This document shows positions 1-9,125 of a stretch of DNA of 64,000 bases, piece by piece (positions within the stretch are counted from its first letter, which is position 1; every line of letters begins with the position of its first letter). Location: NCBI RefSeq assembly GCF_015472005.1, contig NZ_BMAQ01000004.1, positions 62,001-126,000 on the forward strand, written 5' to 3'. Below the pieces are notes generated by a model that saw nothing but the letters and a program-made list of their open reading frames with translations, was not told where the DNA came from and searched no databases. Source of the stretch: Insulibacter thermoxylanivorax (lineage in GTDB: Bacteria; Bacillota; Bacilli; Paenibacillales; DA-C8). Both the position numbers and the translations under genes were made by a program.

Positions 1-1546
1 TCTGCCCGCCGGATAGGTTCACGCCTTTCTGCCCGACGATGGTCCCATAGCCTTCGCCGAGTTCCAGGATCGTCTCATGGATCTGGGCATGCTTGGCGGC
101 TTCCATCACCTCATCCAGCGAAGCGTTATTCTGTCCCCAGCGAATATTGTCGGCGATGGTACCGGTGAATAAGACGACCTCCTGCGGCACCATGCCGATC
201 GAACGGCGCCACTCTTCCAGCGGAAGATCGCGGATATCGACTCCGTCGATCAAGATCCGGCCCCGCTCCGGCTGGAATAGCCGCGGGATGAGCTGGAACA
301 TCGAGGACTTGCCGGAACCCGTCGCGCCCATAACGGCCACGGTCTCACCCGGATGCACCACGAATGACAAGTCACGCAGCACCGGTTCCGAAGTGCCCGG
401 ATAGCGGAAGGTCACCGCTTCGAACTCCAGCTTGCCTATGATCTCTTTGCCCAGGCAGGGGTCCTCTGCAGCAGCGGCAGCTGGACCTTCCTCCTCGACC
501 TCCGCGCCCATCTCTGCTCTGCTATCCTCCCAGACCAGGGTTTCCTCCCCCGGATCCTCCGCTTGCAGCACTTCTTGAACCCGGCTGGCCGATGCTCTTG
601 CCCGGGCTATACTCATCAGAATGTGAGAGAGCAAACCGAAGATTCCCGTGATCCGCGTCGCATAGATGACGATCGCCGCTGTATCCCCTGCACTTACACC
701 GCCGATTCCCATCTGCCAATTGCCGAACCATAAGATTACCAATATGCTGATATTCATCAACAGAAGCAGGATTGGAATCGTCGTCTCGATGAGACGCAGC
801 GCCTTTGCGGTGCGTTCCATGAGCTCGGTATTGCTTCGATCGAAGCGGTCGATCTCCCGGCGATATCGGACGAAGGCCTTGATCAGACGCATGCCCATCA
901 GATTCTCACGGACGATTCCATTGGTCGCATCCAATTGATTCTGCACCGCTCGGAACAACTGGAAGCCCTTCCTCATCAACCAGATCAAGATGGTCACGCA
1001 GATCGGCACCGCGATCAGCAGAATCCCTGCGATCCTCACATCGATTAACAGAGCCATGATCAGGGAACCTGCCATCAAGAGCGGTGCACGCAGCATGATG
1101 CGCAGCCCCATGAACACGACGTTCTGCAGCTGGTTCACGTCGCTCGTCATCCGCGTGATGAGCGACGATGGCGGGAAGTGCTGGAACGCGCTGACAGAAA
1201 AATGCTGTATGCGCATGAACAACTTCGCGCGAACATCGTAACCAAAATGTTGGCTGACATAAGAAGAATAAAAGGAATTCGTAATCCCCGCCGCAAAACC
1301 GAGCAAAGCGACTGCGACCATTAATCCTCCCCATCCCAGAACCGCTGACAAGTCTTGCTTCATAATGCCTTCATCGATCACGGTTTTCATCAACAGCGGA
1401 TGCCACAGCTCTACGATCAACTCCACGCCCATCAAGGCTAATGCGATGATGATCGGCTTCTTATACGGTTTTAGAAAGGTCCACACCTGCGATCCCAACC
1501 TTATGAAAGCGTTATCTCTCCTCTGAATTTGAAAGGGGTACGCCAT
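1..1546 (-). CDS. ABC exporter, fused permease-ATPase subunit (partial, 3' end outside window)
   Basis: Read on the minus strand from ATG at 1546 (MAYPFQIQRR...), open to the window edge; about 515 residues are visible. Residues 25-310 form a six-helix exporter transmembrane domain (start KPYKKPIIIALALM). The nucleotide-binding domain follows, with Walker A GATGSGKSS, the Q-loop region MVPQEVVLFTGTIADNIRW, and the beginning of the signature (NLSGGQ) at the very edge; Walker B and the H-loop are outside. This is the typical MsbA/LmrA-like multidrug or lipid exporter layout, which often works as a heterodimer with an adjacent second half; the partner, if any, must lie to the left. Between the two domains is a linker rich in Glu and Ala. 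The ribosome site before ATG 1546 is weak (AGGTG, too close), so a slightly different start is possible. The substrate cannot be told from sequence. Confidence 0.9.
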   Translation of the reverse strand, partial: MAYPFQIQRRDNAFIRLGSQVWTFLKPYKKPIIIALALMGVELIVELWHPLLMKTVIDEGIMKQDLSAVLGWGGLMVAVALLGFAAGITNSFYSSYVSQHFGYDVRAKLFMRIQHFSVSAFQHFPPSSLITRMTSDVNQLQNVVFMGLRIMLRAPLLMAGSLIMALLIDVRIAGILLIAVPICVTILIWLMRKGFQLFRAVQNQLDATNGIVRENLMGMRLIKAFVRYRREIDRFDRSNTELMERTAKALRLIETTIPILLLLMNISILVILWFGNWQMGIGGVSAGDTAAIVIYATRITGIFGLLSHILMSIARARASASRVQEVLQAEDPGEETLVWEDSRAEMGAEVEEEGPAAAAAEDPCLGKEIIGKLEFEAVTFRYPGTSEPVLRDLSFVVHPGETVAVMGATGSGKSSMFQLIPRLFQPERGRILIDGVDIRDLPLEEWRRSIGMVPQEVVLFTGTIADNIRWGQNNASLDEVMEAAKHAQIHETILELGEGYGTIVGQKGVNLSGGQ

Positions 1547-1642
1547 CACCTGGATGCGCCTCCCCGTTCATTCTGTTCTTAATTGTATCAAAACGGACTC
1601 GTTTCAACACCCTTTCGAAGTGCGAATGATGCGATTCGGTAT

Positions 1643-1723
1643 GTGAGACAACAAGAAGTGTTGATTCAGAATACGTCGAGACCGCTGCAGCACACGGATA
1701 CGACAGTTCCTGTTGACTCAGAG
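1643..1723. repeat. two copies of a dispersed ~25-bp imperfect palindrome
   Basis: Copies at 1643-1669 (GAGACAACA arm, then GAAGTGTTGATTCAG) and 1697-1723 (ATACGACAG arm, then CCTGTTGACTCAGAG). The same unit recurs at 16009-16033, 16060-16080, 16111-16135 and 43902-43928. The copy at 1697 and the copy at 43902 also share similar flanks (CAGAG... then a GATA(A)GCGGAAT stretch about 15 bases downstream). All copies are intergenic. No coding function. Confidence 0.6.
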
Positions 1724-1756
1724 TACCTGCCGATAAGCGGAATATGTAAACGAAAA

Positions 1757-1797
1757 GGCTGTCCTTCAGTCAGTCATCGCTGACTTACAGGACAGCC
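1757..1797 (-). terminator. intrinsic terminator of the siderophore operon, copy 1 of a recurrent hairpin
   Basis: Arms GGCTGTCC (1757-1764) and GGACAGCC (1790-1797), with an inner stem AGTCA/TGACT. Read on the minus strand it is followed by TTTTCGTTT, so it ends the transcript of the lipoprotein gene that stops at 1825. Near-identical hairpins stand at 22021-22062 and 27349-27386. Confidence 0.8.
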
Positions 1798-1824
1798 CCT
1801 CCTCACTGGTGGGAGGATCTGCGT

Positions 1825-2844
1825 TTACTTAAGGCCTTCTTCAACTTCCTTGACCATCTCTGCTGTCGAGATCAGGCCGCCGCCGGACAGATACCAGTAG
1901 TCCGGGCTTAGATAGACGATGTTGTCATTCTGATAAGCCTTCGTCTTATGAATGAGTTCATTGTCCAATACTGCCGCGGCTGGAGTTGCTGCGGCATCGC
2001 CGACAACCGCATCGCGGTCTACAACGAAGAGATAATCCGGATCCTTCTCCGCGATGAACTCGAAGGAGATGCTCATGCCGTGAGTATCCACATCGATCGA
2101 AGGATCAGCAGGTTTTACGCCCAATTCGTCATGGATGATGCCGAAGCGGGAACCCGGACCGAAGGCGCTCACCTTGCCGCCTGTGGTCAGGATGATGAGA
2201 CCCGTCTCTTCGCTGGCGGACATCTTCTCGGACACCGCCGCAACGCGTTCTTCGATTGCCGTCAGTTCAGCCTCAGCTTCTTCTTCTTTGCCGAAGATGC
2301 CGGCCAAGGTCAACACATTCTCACGGAAGGATGCCATATAACGTTCTGTGTCAATGCCCATGAAGATCGTCGGTGCAATCTCGCTCAGCTCTTCGTAATA
2401 GTCCGACTGTCTGCCGGAGATGATGATCAGGTCCGGCCGAAGACCATAGATCGTCTCCATATCCGGCTCTTTCAGCGAACCGACGTTGACATATGGCTCC
2501 TCAGCATACTTGGACAGATATCCGGGAACGTTCGCCTGCGGTACGCCCTTGACTTCTACGCCCAGCTTATCCAGCGTATCAAGCGAGCCGAAGTCAAAGA
2601 CCACAACGGTCTGCGGATTCTTCTTCACCGGCGTTACGCCCAGTTGGTGCGTGATCTCCAGCTCTTCCTCGGCAGTTTCTTCTAGAGCATCTGTATCTTG
2701 TTCTTGATTCGCTGCGCCGTTGTCGGACCCCTCACTGACTTGACTTCCTGGTGTGCTGTCATTCTTCGCATCGCTGCCTGCAGCACATGCGGCTGTGGTG
2801 ACGGCCAACAGCAGCGTGATCAAGATGATCATAAACCTCTTCAT
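1825..2844 (-). CDS. yclQ: iron-siderophore ABC transporter substrate-binding lipoprotein (YclQ/FatB family)
   Basis: A 339-residue secreted lipoprotein: a hydrophobic signal ending in the lipobox TAAC with Cys20, then a low-complexity Asp/Glu/Gln linker, then a class III (FhuD/FatB-type) periplasmic binding fold (VVVFDFGSLDTLDKLGVEVKG, LRPDLIIISGRQSDYYEELSEIAPT). It captures a ferric siderophore outside the membrane and delivers it to the two permeases encoded upstream. The order permease-permease-ATPase-binding protein and the lengths match B. subtilis YclNOPQ, the petrobactin-type importer; the exact siderophore is inferred only. ATG 2844 was chosen over GTG 2853 because AGGAAG lies at the right spacing before it. 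Fur boxes control the operon. Confidence 0.9.
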   Translation of the reverse strand: MKRFMIILITLLLAVTTAACAAGSDAKNDSTPGSQVSEGSDNGAANQEQDTDALEETAEEELEITHQLGVTPVKKNPQTVVVFDFGSLDTLDKLGVEVKGVPQANVPGYLSKYAEEPYVNVGSLKEPDMETIYGLRPDLIIISGRQSDYYEELSEIAPTIFMGIDTERYMASFRENVLTLAGIFGKEEEAEAELTAIEERVAAVSEKMSASEETGLIILTTGGKVSAFGPGSRFGIIHDELGVKPADPSIDVDTHGMSISFEFIAEKDPDYLFVVDRDAVVGDAAATPAAAVLDNELIHKTKAYQNDNIVYLSPDYWYLSGGGLISTAEMVKEVEEGLK

Positions 2845-2972
2845 GATTACCACTTCCTATCCTCACTAAGTGAATTAGTTGTTATGATGAACTTGATGCC
2901 CTGTCTTGGCGCCTTCCAACAAGGCATCAAACCAGTGAACTTATGGCATGTACTGATTACCTCGGTTACAGA

Positions 2973-3731
2973 TTACGTATAATAAAAACCTATGCGATTG
3001 CCGCGAATCGTCTCGATATGAATGTCCATATCATAGACTTCCTTCAGCACATGTTCGTTGATGATATTCGTCTTAATATCCTGCTTGACGACTCGGCCGT
3101 CCTTCAAGGCCACGATGTAGTCAGAATAACAAGATGCGAAATTGATATCATGGATGACGAACACGATCGTCTTGCCCAGTTCATCGACCATCCGCTGCAA
3201 GACGCGCATGATCTGCAGCGAATGCTTCATATCCAGGTTGTTCAGCGGTTCGTCCAGCATGATATATTCCGTATCCTGGGCGAGGACCATCGCGATGAAC
3301 GCGCGCTGTCTCTGCCCGCCGCTGAGCTCATCCAGATACTGATGCTGCATATCCTCCAGTTCCATATAGGCAAGGGACTGATCGATCACCTCATGGTCCT
3401 CCTTCGTCAGGCGCCCCTGCGAATAGGGGAACCGGCCGAAGCTGACGAGATCGCGGACCGTCAAGCGAATATTCAGATGATTGGTTTGTTTCAGGACGGA
3501 CAGTTTCTTCGCGAGCTCATTGCTCTTGTACTGCCCGATCTCCTTGCCGTCGATATAGATCTCGCCGCTGTCCTTGCTGATCAGGCGGCTCATCATCGAC
3601 ACGAGGGTGCTCTTGCCGGCCCCGTTCGGACCGATGAAAGAAGTGATCTTGCCCTTGGGGATCGTCAAGGAGACGTTATCCACCACGGTTTTGCCGCCGT
3701 ATCTCTTGCTGACACCCTTCACTACTACCAT
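2973..3731 (-). CDS. yclP: siderophore ABC transporter ATP-binding protein
   Basis: 252 residues, the length of YclP. Walker A GPNGAGKS (residues 34-41), signature LSGGQRQ, Walker B YIMLDEPL, and an H-loop VIHDINFA. It energises import of ferric siderophore through the YclN/YclO-like permease pair. The ATG at 3731 follows AAGGAG at good spacing and overlaps the end of the permease gene (stop at 3725), indicating translational coupling. 120 bp separate it from the binding-protein gene. Confidence 0.93.
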   Translation of the reverse strand: MVVVKGVSKRYGGKTVVDNVSLTIPKGKITSFIGPNGAGKSTLVSMMSRLISKDSGEIYIDGKEIGQYKSNELAKKLSVLKQTNHLNIRLTVRDLVSFGRFPYSQGRLTKEDHEVIDQSLAYMELEDMQHQYLDELSGGQRQRAFIAMVLAQDTEYIMLDEPLNNLDMKHSLQIMRVLQRMVDELGKTIVFVIHDINFASCYSDYIVALKDGRVVKQDIKTNIINEHVLKEVYDMDIHIETIRGNRIGFYYT

Positions 3732-4675
3732 GATTTACTCTCCTTTAATAACAAGTAGATAAAATACACCCCGCCTAGGAAGTTAATGATCACGCTGATC
3801 GTCGTCGAGAAAGTAAACACACGCACCACCAGCAGCTGGGCACAAGCCAGAGAAGCGATGCTGATCAGGATCGCCGCAGGGATGATCACGCCGTGCTTGT
3901 GCGACCTGACGAATTGGTAGGCGATGTTCGCCACCAAGAGTCCCAGGAAGGTAACCGGGCCAACCAGCGCGGTGGAGATCGAGATCAATACCACGACGAT
4001 GAACAGCAGCTGTCTAACCACTTGATCATAAGGAACTCCCAAATTGAGCGCGTGATCCCGGCCTAGAGCAAGCACATCCAGATACTTGGTGAAACGCAGA
4101 AAATACAGCGAAATCGCAAACAGCGATACAATCGAGATCGTCAGCAGGTCATCATTGATGTTGTTAAAGCTGGCGAAGCTCTTATCCTGGATAACCACGA
4201 ATTCATTAGGATCGATGATCATCTCCATGAAGGAAGTGATGCTCGAGAAGAAGGTTCCGAAGATGATCCCTACCAGCAGCAAGAAATAGATATTATTGCC
4301 CTCGCGCTGCAGCAAAAATTTAAACAGCAGGCTGGCAAACACGATCATCAGCCCGACGGACAGCATAAAGTGCACATTCGGGTTCATCGTCACCAGGGTC
4401 AGCGACCCGAAGACGAAGACGATGACCGTCTGAATCAGCATGTACAGCGCATCCAGCCCGATGATCGACGGCGTAAGGATACGGTTGTTCGTGATCGTCT
4501 GAAAGACCACCGTCGAGAAGGCGATGGAAGTACCCACGAGCACGATGGCGATCACCTGTTTCGCCCTGCGCGGCAGGACATAGTCCCAGTAAGGACCGAC
4601 ATCGGTGAACAGATACAGAGCGATGAAGAGCAACGCCAGGACGCCTAATATGCTTAATCTGTGTGTGTTATTCAT
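3725..4675 (-). CDS. yclO: siderophore ABC transporter permease (FecCD family), second subunit
   Basis: 316-residue, strongly hydrophobic FecCD-type permease with about nine membrane spans; the coupling region with GRDHALNLGVPYDQV and the GPVTFLGLLVANIAYQ segment is typical of iron(III)-siderophore permeases. Begins with ATGA overlapping the stop of the first permease (4672) and is preceded by GAGGAG. Pairs with the product of the preceding gene to form the channel. Confidence 0.92.
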   Translation of the reverse strand: MNNTHRLSILGVLALLFIALYLFTDVGPYWDYVLPRRAKQVIAIVLVGTSIAFSTVVFQTITNNRILTPSIIGLDALYMLIQTVIVFVFGSLTLVTMNPNVHFMLSVGLMIVFASLLFKFLLQREGNNIYFLLLVGIIFGTFFSSITSFMEMIIDPNEFVVIQDKSFASFNNINDDLLTISIVSLFAISLYFLRFTKYLDVLALGRDHALNLGVPYDQVVRQLLFIVVVLISISTALVGPVTFLGLLVANIAYQFVRSHKHGVIIPAAILISIASLACAQLLVVRVFTFSTTISVIINFLGGVYFIYLLLKESKSW

Positions 4676-5625
4676 GACGCTCTTCTCCTCAACAGCAAAT
4701 ACAGGAATGTCCCGCTGCCGATCACTCCGACGGTAAGGCCGATCGCAATCTCATACGGATAGATGATCAATCGGCCGAAGATATCACAGGCCAAGATGAA
4801 GATCGCTCCCAGCAGCGCCGTGTATGGCAGGCTGCTGCGCAGGTTATCGCCGCGATAGATCGACACGATGTTCGGGATGATCAGGCCCAAGAAGGGCAGC
4901 ATGCCAACGGTCAGGACGATGACCGATGTGATCAGTGCAACCACCGCCAGCCCGATATTAACCACCTGTTTGTAGTTCAGACCCAGGTTCGTGGAGAAGT
5001 CCTCTCCCATCCCCGCGATGGTGAAGCGATTGGCATAGATGAAAGCAATGATCAGTGCGGGGATGCTTACATACAGCATCTCGTAATTGCCCTTGATGAT
5101 GTTGGAGAAGCTCCCGAACAACCTCGCCCCGATACTCTGGATCAGATCATACTTGTAAGCGAAGAACGTCGTGATCGAGCCGACGATGTTACCGAACATC
5201 AAGCCGACGAGCGGCACGAAAATCACGTCTTTATATTTGACTTTGTCAAGGATCTTCATGAAGACGAAGGTACCCGCCAACGCGAAGGCAAAGGCCAGCG
5301 CGATCTTAACTAGAGAATTCGCTGCCGGGAACAACAACATTGCCACCAGAATCCCCAATCTGGCCGAGTCCATCGTCCCTGCAGTCGTAGGCGATACAAA
5401 CTTGTTTCGCGTCAGCTGCTGCATGATGAGCCCGGCGACGCTGAGACCTGTGCCTGCGATGATGAGACTCAAAAGTCTCGGGATGCGGCTGACCCGCATC
5501 ACATGCCACTGCGTATCCGTCAGCGAGAAGGTCAAAGCGTCGACGATCGAGATATTCGAGACTCCGACGAACAAAGATGTGATGGACAAAACAACAAGTA
5601 TGATGGACAGATAGATGATTTTCAT
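4672..5625 (-). CDS. yclN: siderophore ABC transporter permease (FecCD family), first subunit
   Basis: 317-residue FecCD-family membrane protein; an LPFLGLIIPNIV segment and a GLTVGVIGSGTFLYLLLRRR C-terminus are characteristic. First gene of the four-gene operon. ATG 5625 (MKIIYLSI) is preferred to ATG 5631 because AGGA lies six bases before it, while it directly abuts the upstream ATG. Two Fur boxes lie 70-155 bp upstream, so expression should rise under iron limitation. Confidence 0.92.
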   Translation of the reverse strand: MKIIYLSIILVVLSITSLFVGVSNISIVDALTFSLTDTQWHVMRVSRIPRLLSLIIAGTGLSVAGLIMQQLTRNKFVSPTTAGTMDSARLGILVAMLLFPAANSLVKIALAFAFALAGTFVFMKILDKVKYKDVIFVPLVGLMFGNIVGSITTFFAYKYDLIQSIGARLFGSFSNIIKGNYEMLYVSIPALIIAFIYANRFTIAGMGEDFSTNLGLNYKQVVNIGLAVVALITSVIVLTVGMLPFLGLIIPNIVSIYRGDNLRSSLPYTALLGAIFILACDIFGRLIIYPYEIAIGLTVGVIGSGTFLYLLLRRRAS

Positions 5626-5696
5626 AAGCATTCCTATCTCTAGTATTTTATGTAGCCCCTTAAACAGTCAGATCGCTAATTGTAGAAATTCTAATC

Positions 5697-5711
5697 TGAT
5701 AATCATTCTCA
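5697..5711 (-). promoter_or_regulatory. Fur box (proximal)
   Basis: TGATAATCATTCTCA differs by one base from the Bacillus 7-1-7 Fur core TGATAATnATTATCA. It lies about 72 bp before the first siderophore permease gene. Read on the minus strand, a TTGAGA element overlaps it. Confidence 0.85.
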
Positions 5712-5754
5712 ATAGAGATCGGCATCCCTTATAGGTTAAGGTTATGCATCAGCT

Positions 5755-5787
5755 ATTATAATAAATGATAATCATTCTCACTGTCAA
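5755..5787 (-). promoter_or_regulatory. siderophore operon promoter with Fur box in the spacer
   Basis: On the minus strand TTGACA (5787-5782) is followed by a second copy of the Fur core (5766-5780) and then TTATTATAAT; TTATTA gives a spacer of 17 and TATAAT (5760-5755) one of 21. A bound Fur dimer would cover the spacer and block the polymerase. Confidence 0.75.
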
Positions 5788-5915
5788 CTCTCTTTTTCTA
5801 TGGAATCACTCAGCCCCGGATGGACCCGCCATTCTCTCCATGACATATGCCGCTTTTTAGCAGTTCCTGCAGCGGGAATGTTTGACATAACGTTCAACTT
5901 TTTGAGTGATTCGAA

Positions 5916-5944
5916 TTGACGGAATATATATGTCCCATTAAACT
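5916..5944 (+). promoter_or_regulatory. possible promoter of the TrpXYZ-type operon
   Basis: TTGACG (5916-5921), 17-bp spacer, TAAACT (5939-5944), some 60 bp before the TTG start. A second TTGACA stands at 5882. No T-box or Fur site is visible on this side of the divergent region. Confidence 0.45.
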
Positions 5945-6001
5945 ATTAATAACTTTCATATCCTATCAATCCCAATAAAATGAAACTAAGGAGGGAGTCT
6001 C

Positions 6002-7114
6002 TTGCGCAAAGCGCTGTTAATCATCCTGTCGCTCGCCTTCATCTTTGCCCTGTCCGCATGTGCAAGCGGTTCAGATCCGGCAAACAACACGCCGACTAAC
6101 CAAGCTCTGAATGAGAATCATGCGAACAATGCAGATGAAAGCAGGGAGAATGACGGTCAAACCAATGATCCTGACACCGACGAGAGAACATATAAAATCG
6201 GAATCACTCAATACCTGGAACATCCGTCCCTGGATGCGACGCGGGAAGGAATCTTAGACGCACTGAAGGAGGCCGGAATCGAAGAGGGGGTAAATCTGGT
6301 CGTCGATTACCATACTGCACAAGCCGATTCGACGAACAATCTGTCGATCGCGAACAAACTCGCCGGCGGTGATTACGACCTCGTCATCGCGATATCGACG
6401 CCTTCGTCCATCCCTCTGGCCCAACAGCTGGAGCAATCCCGCAAGGATACGCCGATGCTGTTCGCAGCCGTCACGGACCCTGTACATGCGGGACTCGTCG
6501 ATTCGCTGGACAATCCGGGAGGCCATATCACCGGTGCCGCAGACTTCGATCCGCAATCGATCGATCTGTTGATGGACTTCATCGCTGAGCACATCCCGGG
6601 CATCGAGAAAGTCGGGCTGATCATCAATACCGGCGAGCCGAATGCCCGTGTCATGGCAGATCAAGCCAAAGAAGCGCTGGCCAAGCACGGCATCGAACTG
6701 ATCGAGGCGCAGGTGACCAATACTTCTGAAGTTCAACAGGCGGCGCAATCCCTTGTCGGTCAGGTTCAAGCATTCTATATCACCCTTGACAATTCCGTTG
6801 TAGCTGCAGTCAACGCGATCATTCAGATCGCGGAAGCCGAAGGCATTCCTCTCTTCGCTGCGGACCGCGATACCGTTGAGGGCGGGGCGGTGGCCGCATA
6901 CGGCTTCGATTATTATGAACACGGATACCAAGCCGGCGAGATGGCGGTAGAGATCTTGAAGAACGGCAAGAGCCCGGCGGAACTGCCTGTTAGAACGCCG
7001 CAGAATCTGGACCTGATCTTGAATATGCCCGCTGCTAAGGCGCAAGGCGTCGAAGTGACGGACGAGATGATCCGTAAAGTGAACATGCCCGAACTCAACC
7101 TCATCGAGGAGTAA
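6002..7114 (+). CDS. ABC transporter substrate-binding lipoprotein (TrpX/COG2984 family)
   Basis: 370 residues starting at TTG 6002 behind a strong AAGGAGGGA. The lipobox LSAC places the lipid anchor on Cys20; an Asn/Asp-rich linker to about residue 60 precedes a PF04392-type binding fold (YKIGITQYLEHPSLDATREG, DLVIAISTPSSIPLAQQ, PVRTPQNLDLILNMPAAKA). Family members bind aromatic amino acids, notably tryptophan in streptococci (TrpX). The permease and ATPase follow on the same strand. Tryptophan as ligand is an inference from family; no T-box leader is present. Confidence 0.88.
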   Translation: MRKALLIILSLAFIFALSACASGSDPANNTPTNQALNENHANNADESRENDGQTNDPDTDERTYKIGITQYLEHPSLDATREGILDALKEAGIEEGVNLVVDYHTAQADSTNNLSIANKLAGGDYDLVIAISTPSSIPLAQQLEQSRKDTPMLFAAVTDPVHAGLVDSLDNPGGHITGAADFDPQSIDLLMDFIAEHIPGIEKVGLIINTGEPNARVMADQAKEALAKHGIELIEAQVTNTSEVQQAAQSLVGQVQAFYITLDNSVVAAVNAIIQIAEAEGIPLFAADRDTVEGGAVAAYGFDYYEHGYQAGEMAVEILKNGKSPAELPVRTPQNLDLILNMPAAKAQGVEVTDEMIRKVNMPELNLIEE

Positions 7115-7123
7115 CGGACAAGG

Positions 7124-7189
7124 AAGCAGTGAAGCTTGACGGCTTAGAAGGGCTCCTTGCTTCATCGCACTAAAGCTTCACTGCTTTTT
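7124..7189 (+). terminator. intra-operon hairpin between binding-protein and permease genes
   Basis: A perfect 14-bp stem, AAGCAGTGAAGCTT (7124-7137) with AAGCTTCACTGCTT (7173-7186), followed by a T-run to 7189. It can act as a partial terminator or 3' stabiliser, keeping the binding protein in excess over the membrane parts, as is common in ABC import operons. Confidence 0.75.
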
Positions 7190-7212
7190 AGCACATGCAG
7201 GAGGTTTAAATT

Positions 7213-8205
7213 ATGCTGGCATCATTGCAGGTTACAATCCAACTCGGGCTGCTCTACGCCTTTATGTCCCTAGGGGTATACATCACCTTCCGCATCCTGA
7301 AGTTCCCGGATCTGACCGTCGACGGCAGTTTCACCACGGGCGGGGGAATCGCCGCGGTCATGATCGTCCATGGGTATGAGCCGTGGCTCGCTGTGGCCTG
7401 CGCCTTCGCCGGGGGTCTGGCTGCCGGTGCCTGTACCGGCTTGCTCCATACGAAAGGCAAGATCAACGGTCTCCTCTCCGGGATCTTGATGATGATCGCG
7501 CTGTATTCGATCAATTACCGCATCATGGGGATGCCGAACGTGTCCCTGTTCCGCATCGATACGATCTTCCCGAACGCCCAGGCGTTGGCGAAGAATCCGC
7601 TGCTTGAAGACATCGTCTTCATCTGCGTGATCGCCGCGGTGCTCCTTGTTAAGCTGCTGTTGGACTGGTTCTTCCATACCAACTTGGGTTTGGCGATTCG
7701 GGCGACAGGGGATAACGACCGGATGATCCGCAGTTTCGGCATGAATACGGATACGACGAAAATCATCGGCATCAGCCTCTCCAACGGGCTTGTCGCCCTG
7801 TCGGGCGCTCTGATCGCGCAAAACTACGGTTACGCCGATCTCTATATGGGAGTCGGCATGATCGTGATTGGACTTGCCTCCGTGATCATCGGAGAAGCGA
7901 TCATCGGCGCACGCAGCGTATTCTTCGCCACTCTGGCTGCAGCCCTTGGTTCCGTCATCTACCGGATCGTCTACGATCTGGCGCTGCGGGTGAAATGGCT
8001 GGAGGCATCGGATACGAAACTCATCACCGCCGTGATCGTCATCATCGCCCTGATCGTGCCGGCCTTCCAGAAAAATTGGCGAAACAGCAAACTCGCCCGC
8101 AAACGCGCGATCGATCTGCAAGCATCGCAGAGTCGTGCAGCACAGAATCATGCCTTACAGAATCACGCATCACCAAGCCGCTCCGGGGGTGAGATCGATG
8201 CTTGA
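7213..8205 (+). CDS. ABC transporter permease (TrpY/COG4120 family)
   Basis: 330 residues, branched-chain/ribose-type permease fold (BPD_transp_2) with about eight to nine membrane spans, from VTIQLGLLYAFMSLGVYITFR to VIVIIALIVPAFQKN. ATG 7213 has AGGAGG just upstream. Its last codons overlap the ATPase start (8198). The C-terminal tail from about residue 300 is rich in Ala, Gln, His and Ser (repeated HALQNHAS-type units), unusual for the family and probably non-essential. Confidence 0.9.
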   Translation: MLASLQVTIQLGLLYAFMSLGVYITFRILKFPDLTVDGSFTTGGGIAAVMIVHGYEPWLAVACAFAGGLAAGACTGLLHTKGKINGLLSGILMMIALYSINYRIMGMPNVSLFRIDTIFPNAQALAKNPLLEDIVFICVIAAVLLVKLLLDWFFHTNLGLAIRATGDNDRMIRSFGMNTDTTKIIGISLSNGLVALSGALIAQNYGYADLYMGVGMIVIGLASVIIGEAIIGARSVFFATLAAALGSVIYRIVYDLALRVKWLEASDTKLITAVIVIIALIVPAFQKNWRNSKLARKRAIDLQASQSRAAQNHALQNHASPSRSGGEIDA

Positions 8206-8992
8206 ACTGAAACAGGTCACGAAGTTGTTCTTCCCTGGGACGATCGATGAGAAAATCGCCCTAATCGATGTGAATCTGCACCTTCGCGAAGGGGACTTCG
8301 TCACGATCATCGGCAGCAACGGTGCCGGCAAGTCCACGCTGATGAACATCATCTCGGGCAGCTTACGGCCGGAGACGGGCAGCGTGAAGATCAAAGGCAT
8401 CGAGGTGCAGAACTTGCCCGAACATAAGCGAAGCCGCTGGATCGGCCGTGTCTTCCAAGACCCGATGGCCGGAACCGCACCTGAGATGACCATCGAAGAG
8501 AACCTGGCAATCGCTTATGCCCGCGGCAAGCGGCGCGGTCTCAGCCTCGGCGTGAACAGAGCGAAGCGCAATTTCTTCCGCGAACAGCTCGCACTGCTTG
8601 GCATCGGCTTGGAAGATCGCCTGCGCGCCAAAGTAGGACAGCTCTCCGGCGGCGAACGTCAGGCACTGAGCCTGCTGATGGCGACCTTCACGAAGCCGCA
8701 GGTGCTGCTTCTGGATGAGCATACCGCAGCCCTCGATCCCAACCGCGCCGAATTGATCACGCGCATGACAGAAACCTTGGTCCGCGAGCTGGGCCTGACG
8801 ACGCTGATGGTGACGCATAATATGGAGCAGGCGATCCGCCTCGGCAACCGCCTCATCATGATGGACCAAGGCCGGATCATCCTCGATTACAGCGAGGAAG
8901 AGAAGAAGGATCTGACGATCGACAGGCTGCTCGCCGAATTCGAGAAGATCAGCGGACATAAGCTGGCCGATGATAAATTGGTGTTTGGATAA
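8198..8992 (+). CDS. ABC transporter ATP-binding protein (TrpZ/COG1101 family)
   Basis: 264 residues from ATG 8198, which lies eight bases inside the permease gene and follows GGGGGTGAG. Walker A GSNGAGKS (residues 39-46), signature LSGGERQ, Walker B VLLLDEHTA (His in place of the usual Pro, as in this subfamily), H-loop MVTHNME. It powers the amino-acid importer formed with the two preceding genes. Confidence 0.92.
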   Translation: MLELKQVTKLFFPGTIDEKIALIDVNLHLREGDFVTIIGSNGAGKSTLMNIISGSLRPETGSVKIKGIEVQNLPEHKRSRWIGRVFQDPMAGTAPEMTIEENLAIAYARGKRRGLSLGVNRAKRNFFREQLALLGIGLEDRLRAKVGQLSGGERQALSLLMATFTKPQVLLLDEHTAALDPNRAELITRMTETLVRELGLTTLMVTHNMEQAIRLGNRLIMMDQGRIILDYSEEEKKDLTIDRLLAEFEKISGHKLADDKLVFG

Positions 8993-9018
8993 CACGCAGA
9001 CCGCTTGCAGACAGCACG

Positions 9019-9068
9019 AAGCCCTCAGAAACCGGGGATTTGTTTCCCGTTCTTAGGGCTTTATTTTT
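9019..9068 (+). terminator. intrinsic terminator of the TrpXYZ-type operon
   Basis: AAGCCCT (9019-9025) pairs with AGGGCTT (9055-9061); an inner ACCGGGG/TTCCCGT region extends the stem; a T-rich run TTTATTTTT follows. Confidence 0.85.
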
Positions 9069-9125
9069 CCTCTGATTCGGTTCATCTTGAGACGCTTATG
9101 AAAGACCTCACGACGGCCTTGCCGA

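Noticed and set aside
1583-1783. Small plus-strand ORF between the ABC exporter and the siderophore operon
   Set aside because: It runs through two repeat copies and the terminator hairpin and has no ribosome site.
5880-6001. T-box or tryptophan-responsive leader before the TrpXYZ-type operon
   Set aside because: No T-box antiterminator sequence (GGTGGNACCGCG type) and no long structured leader; only a plain promoter fits.
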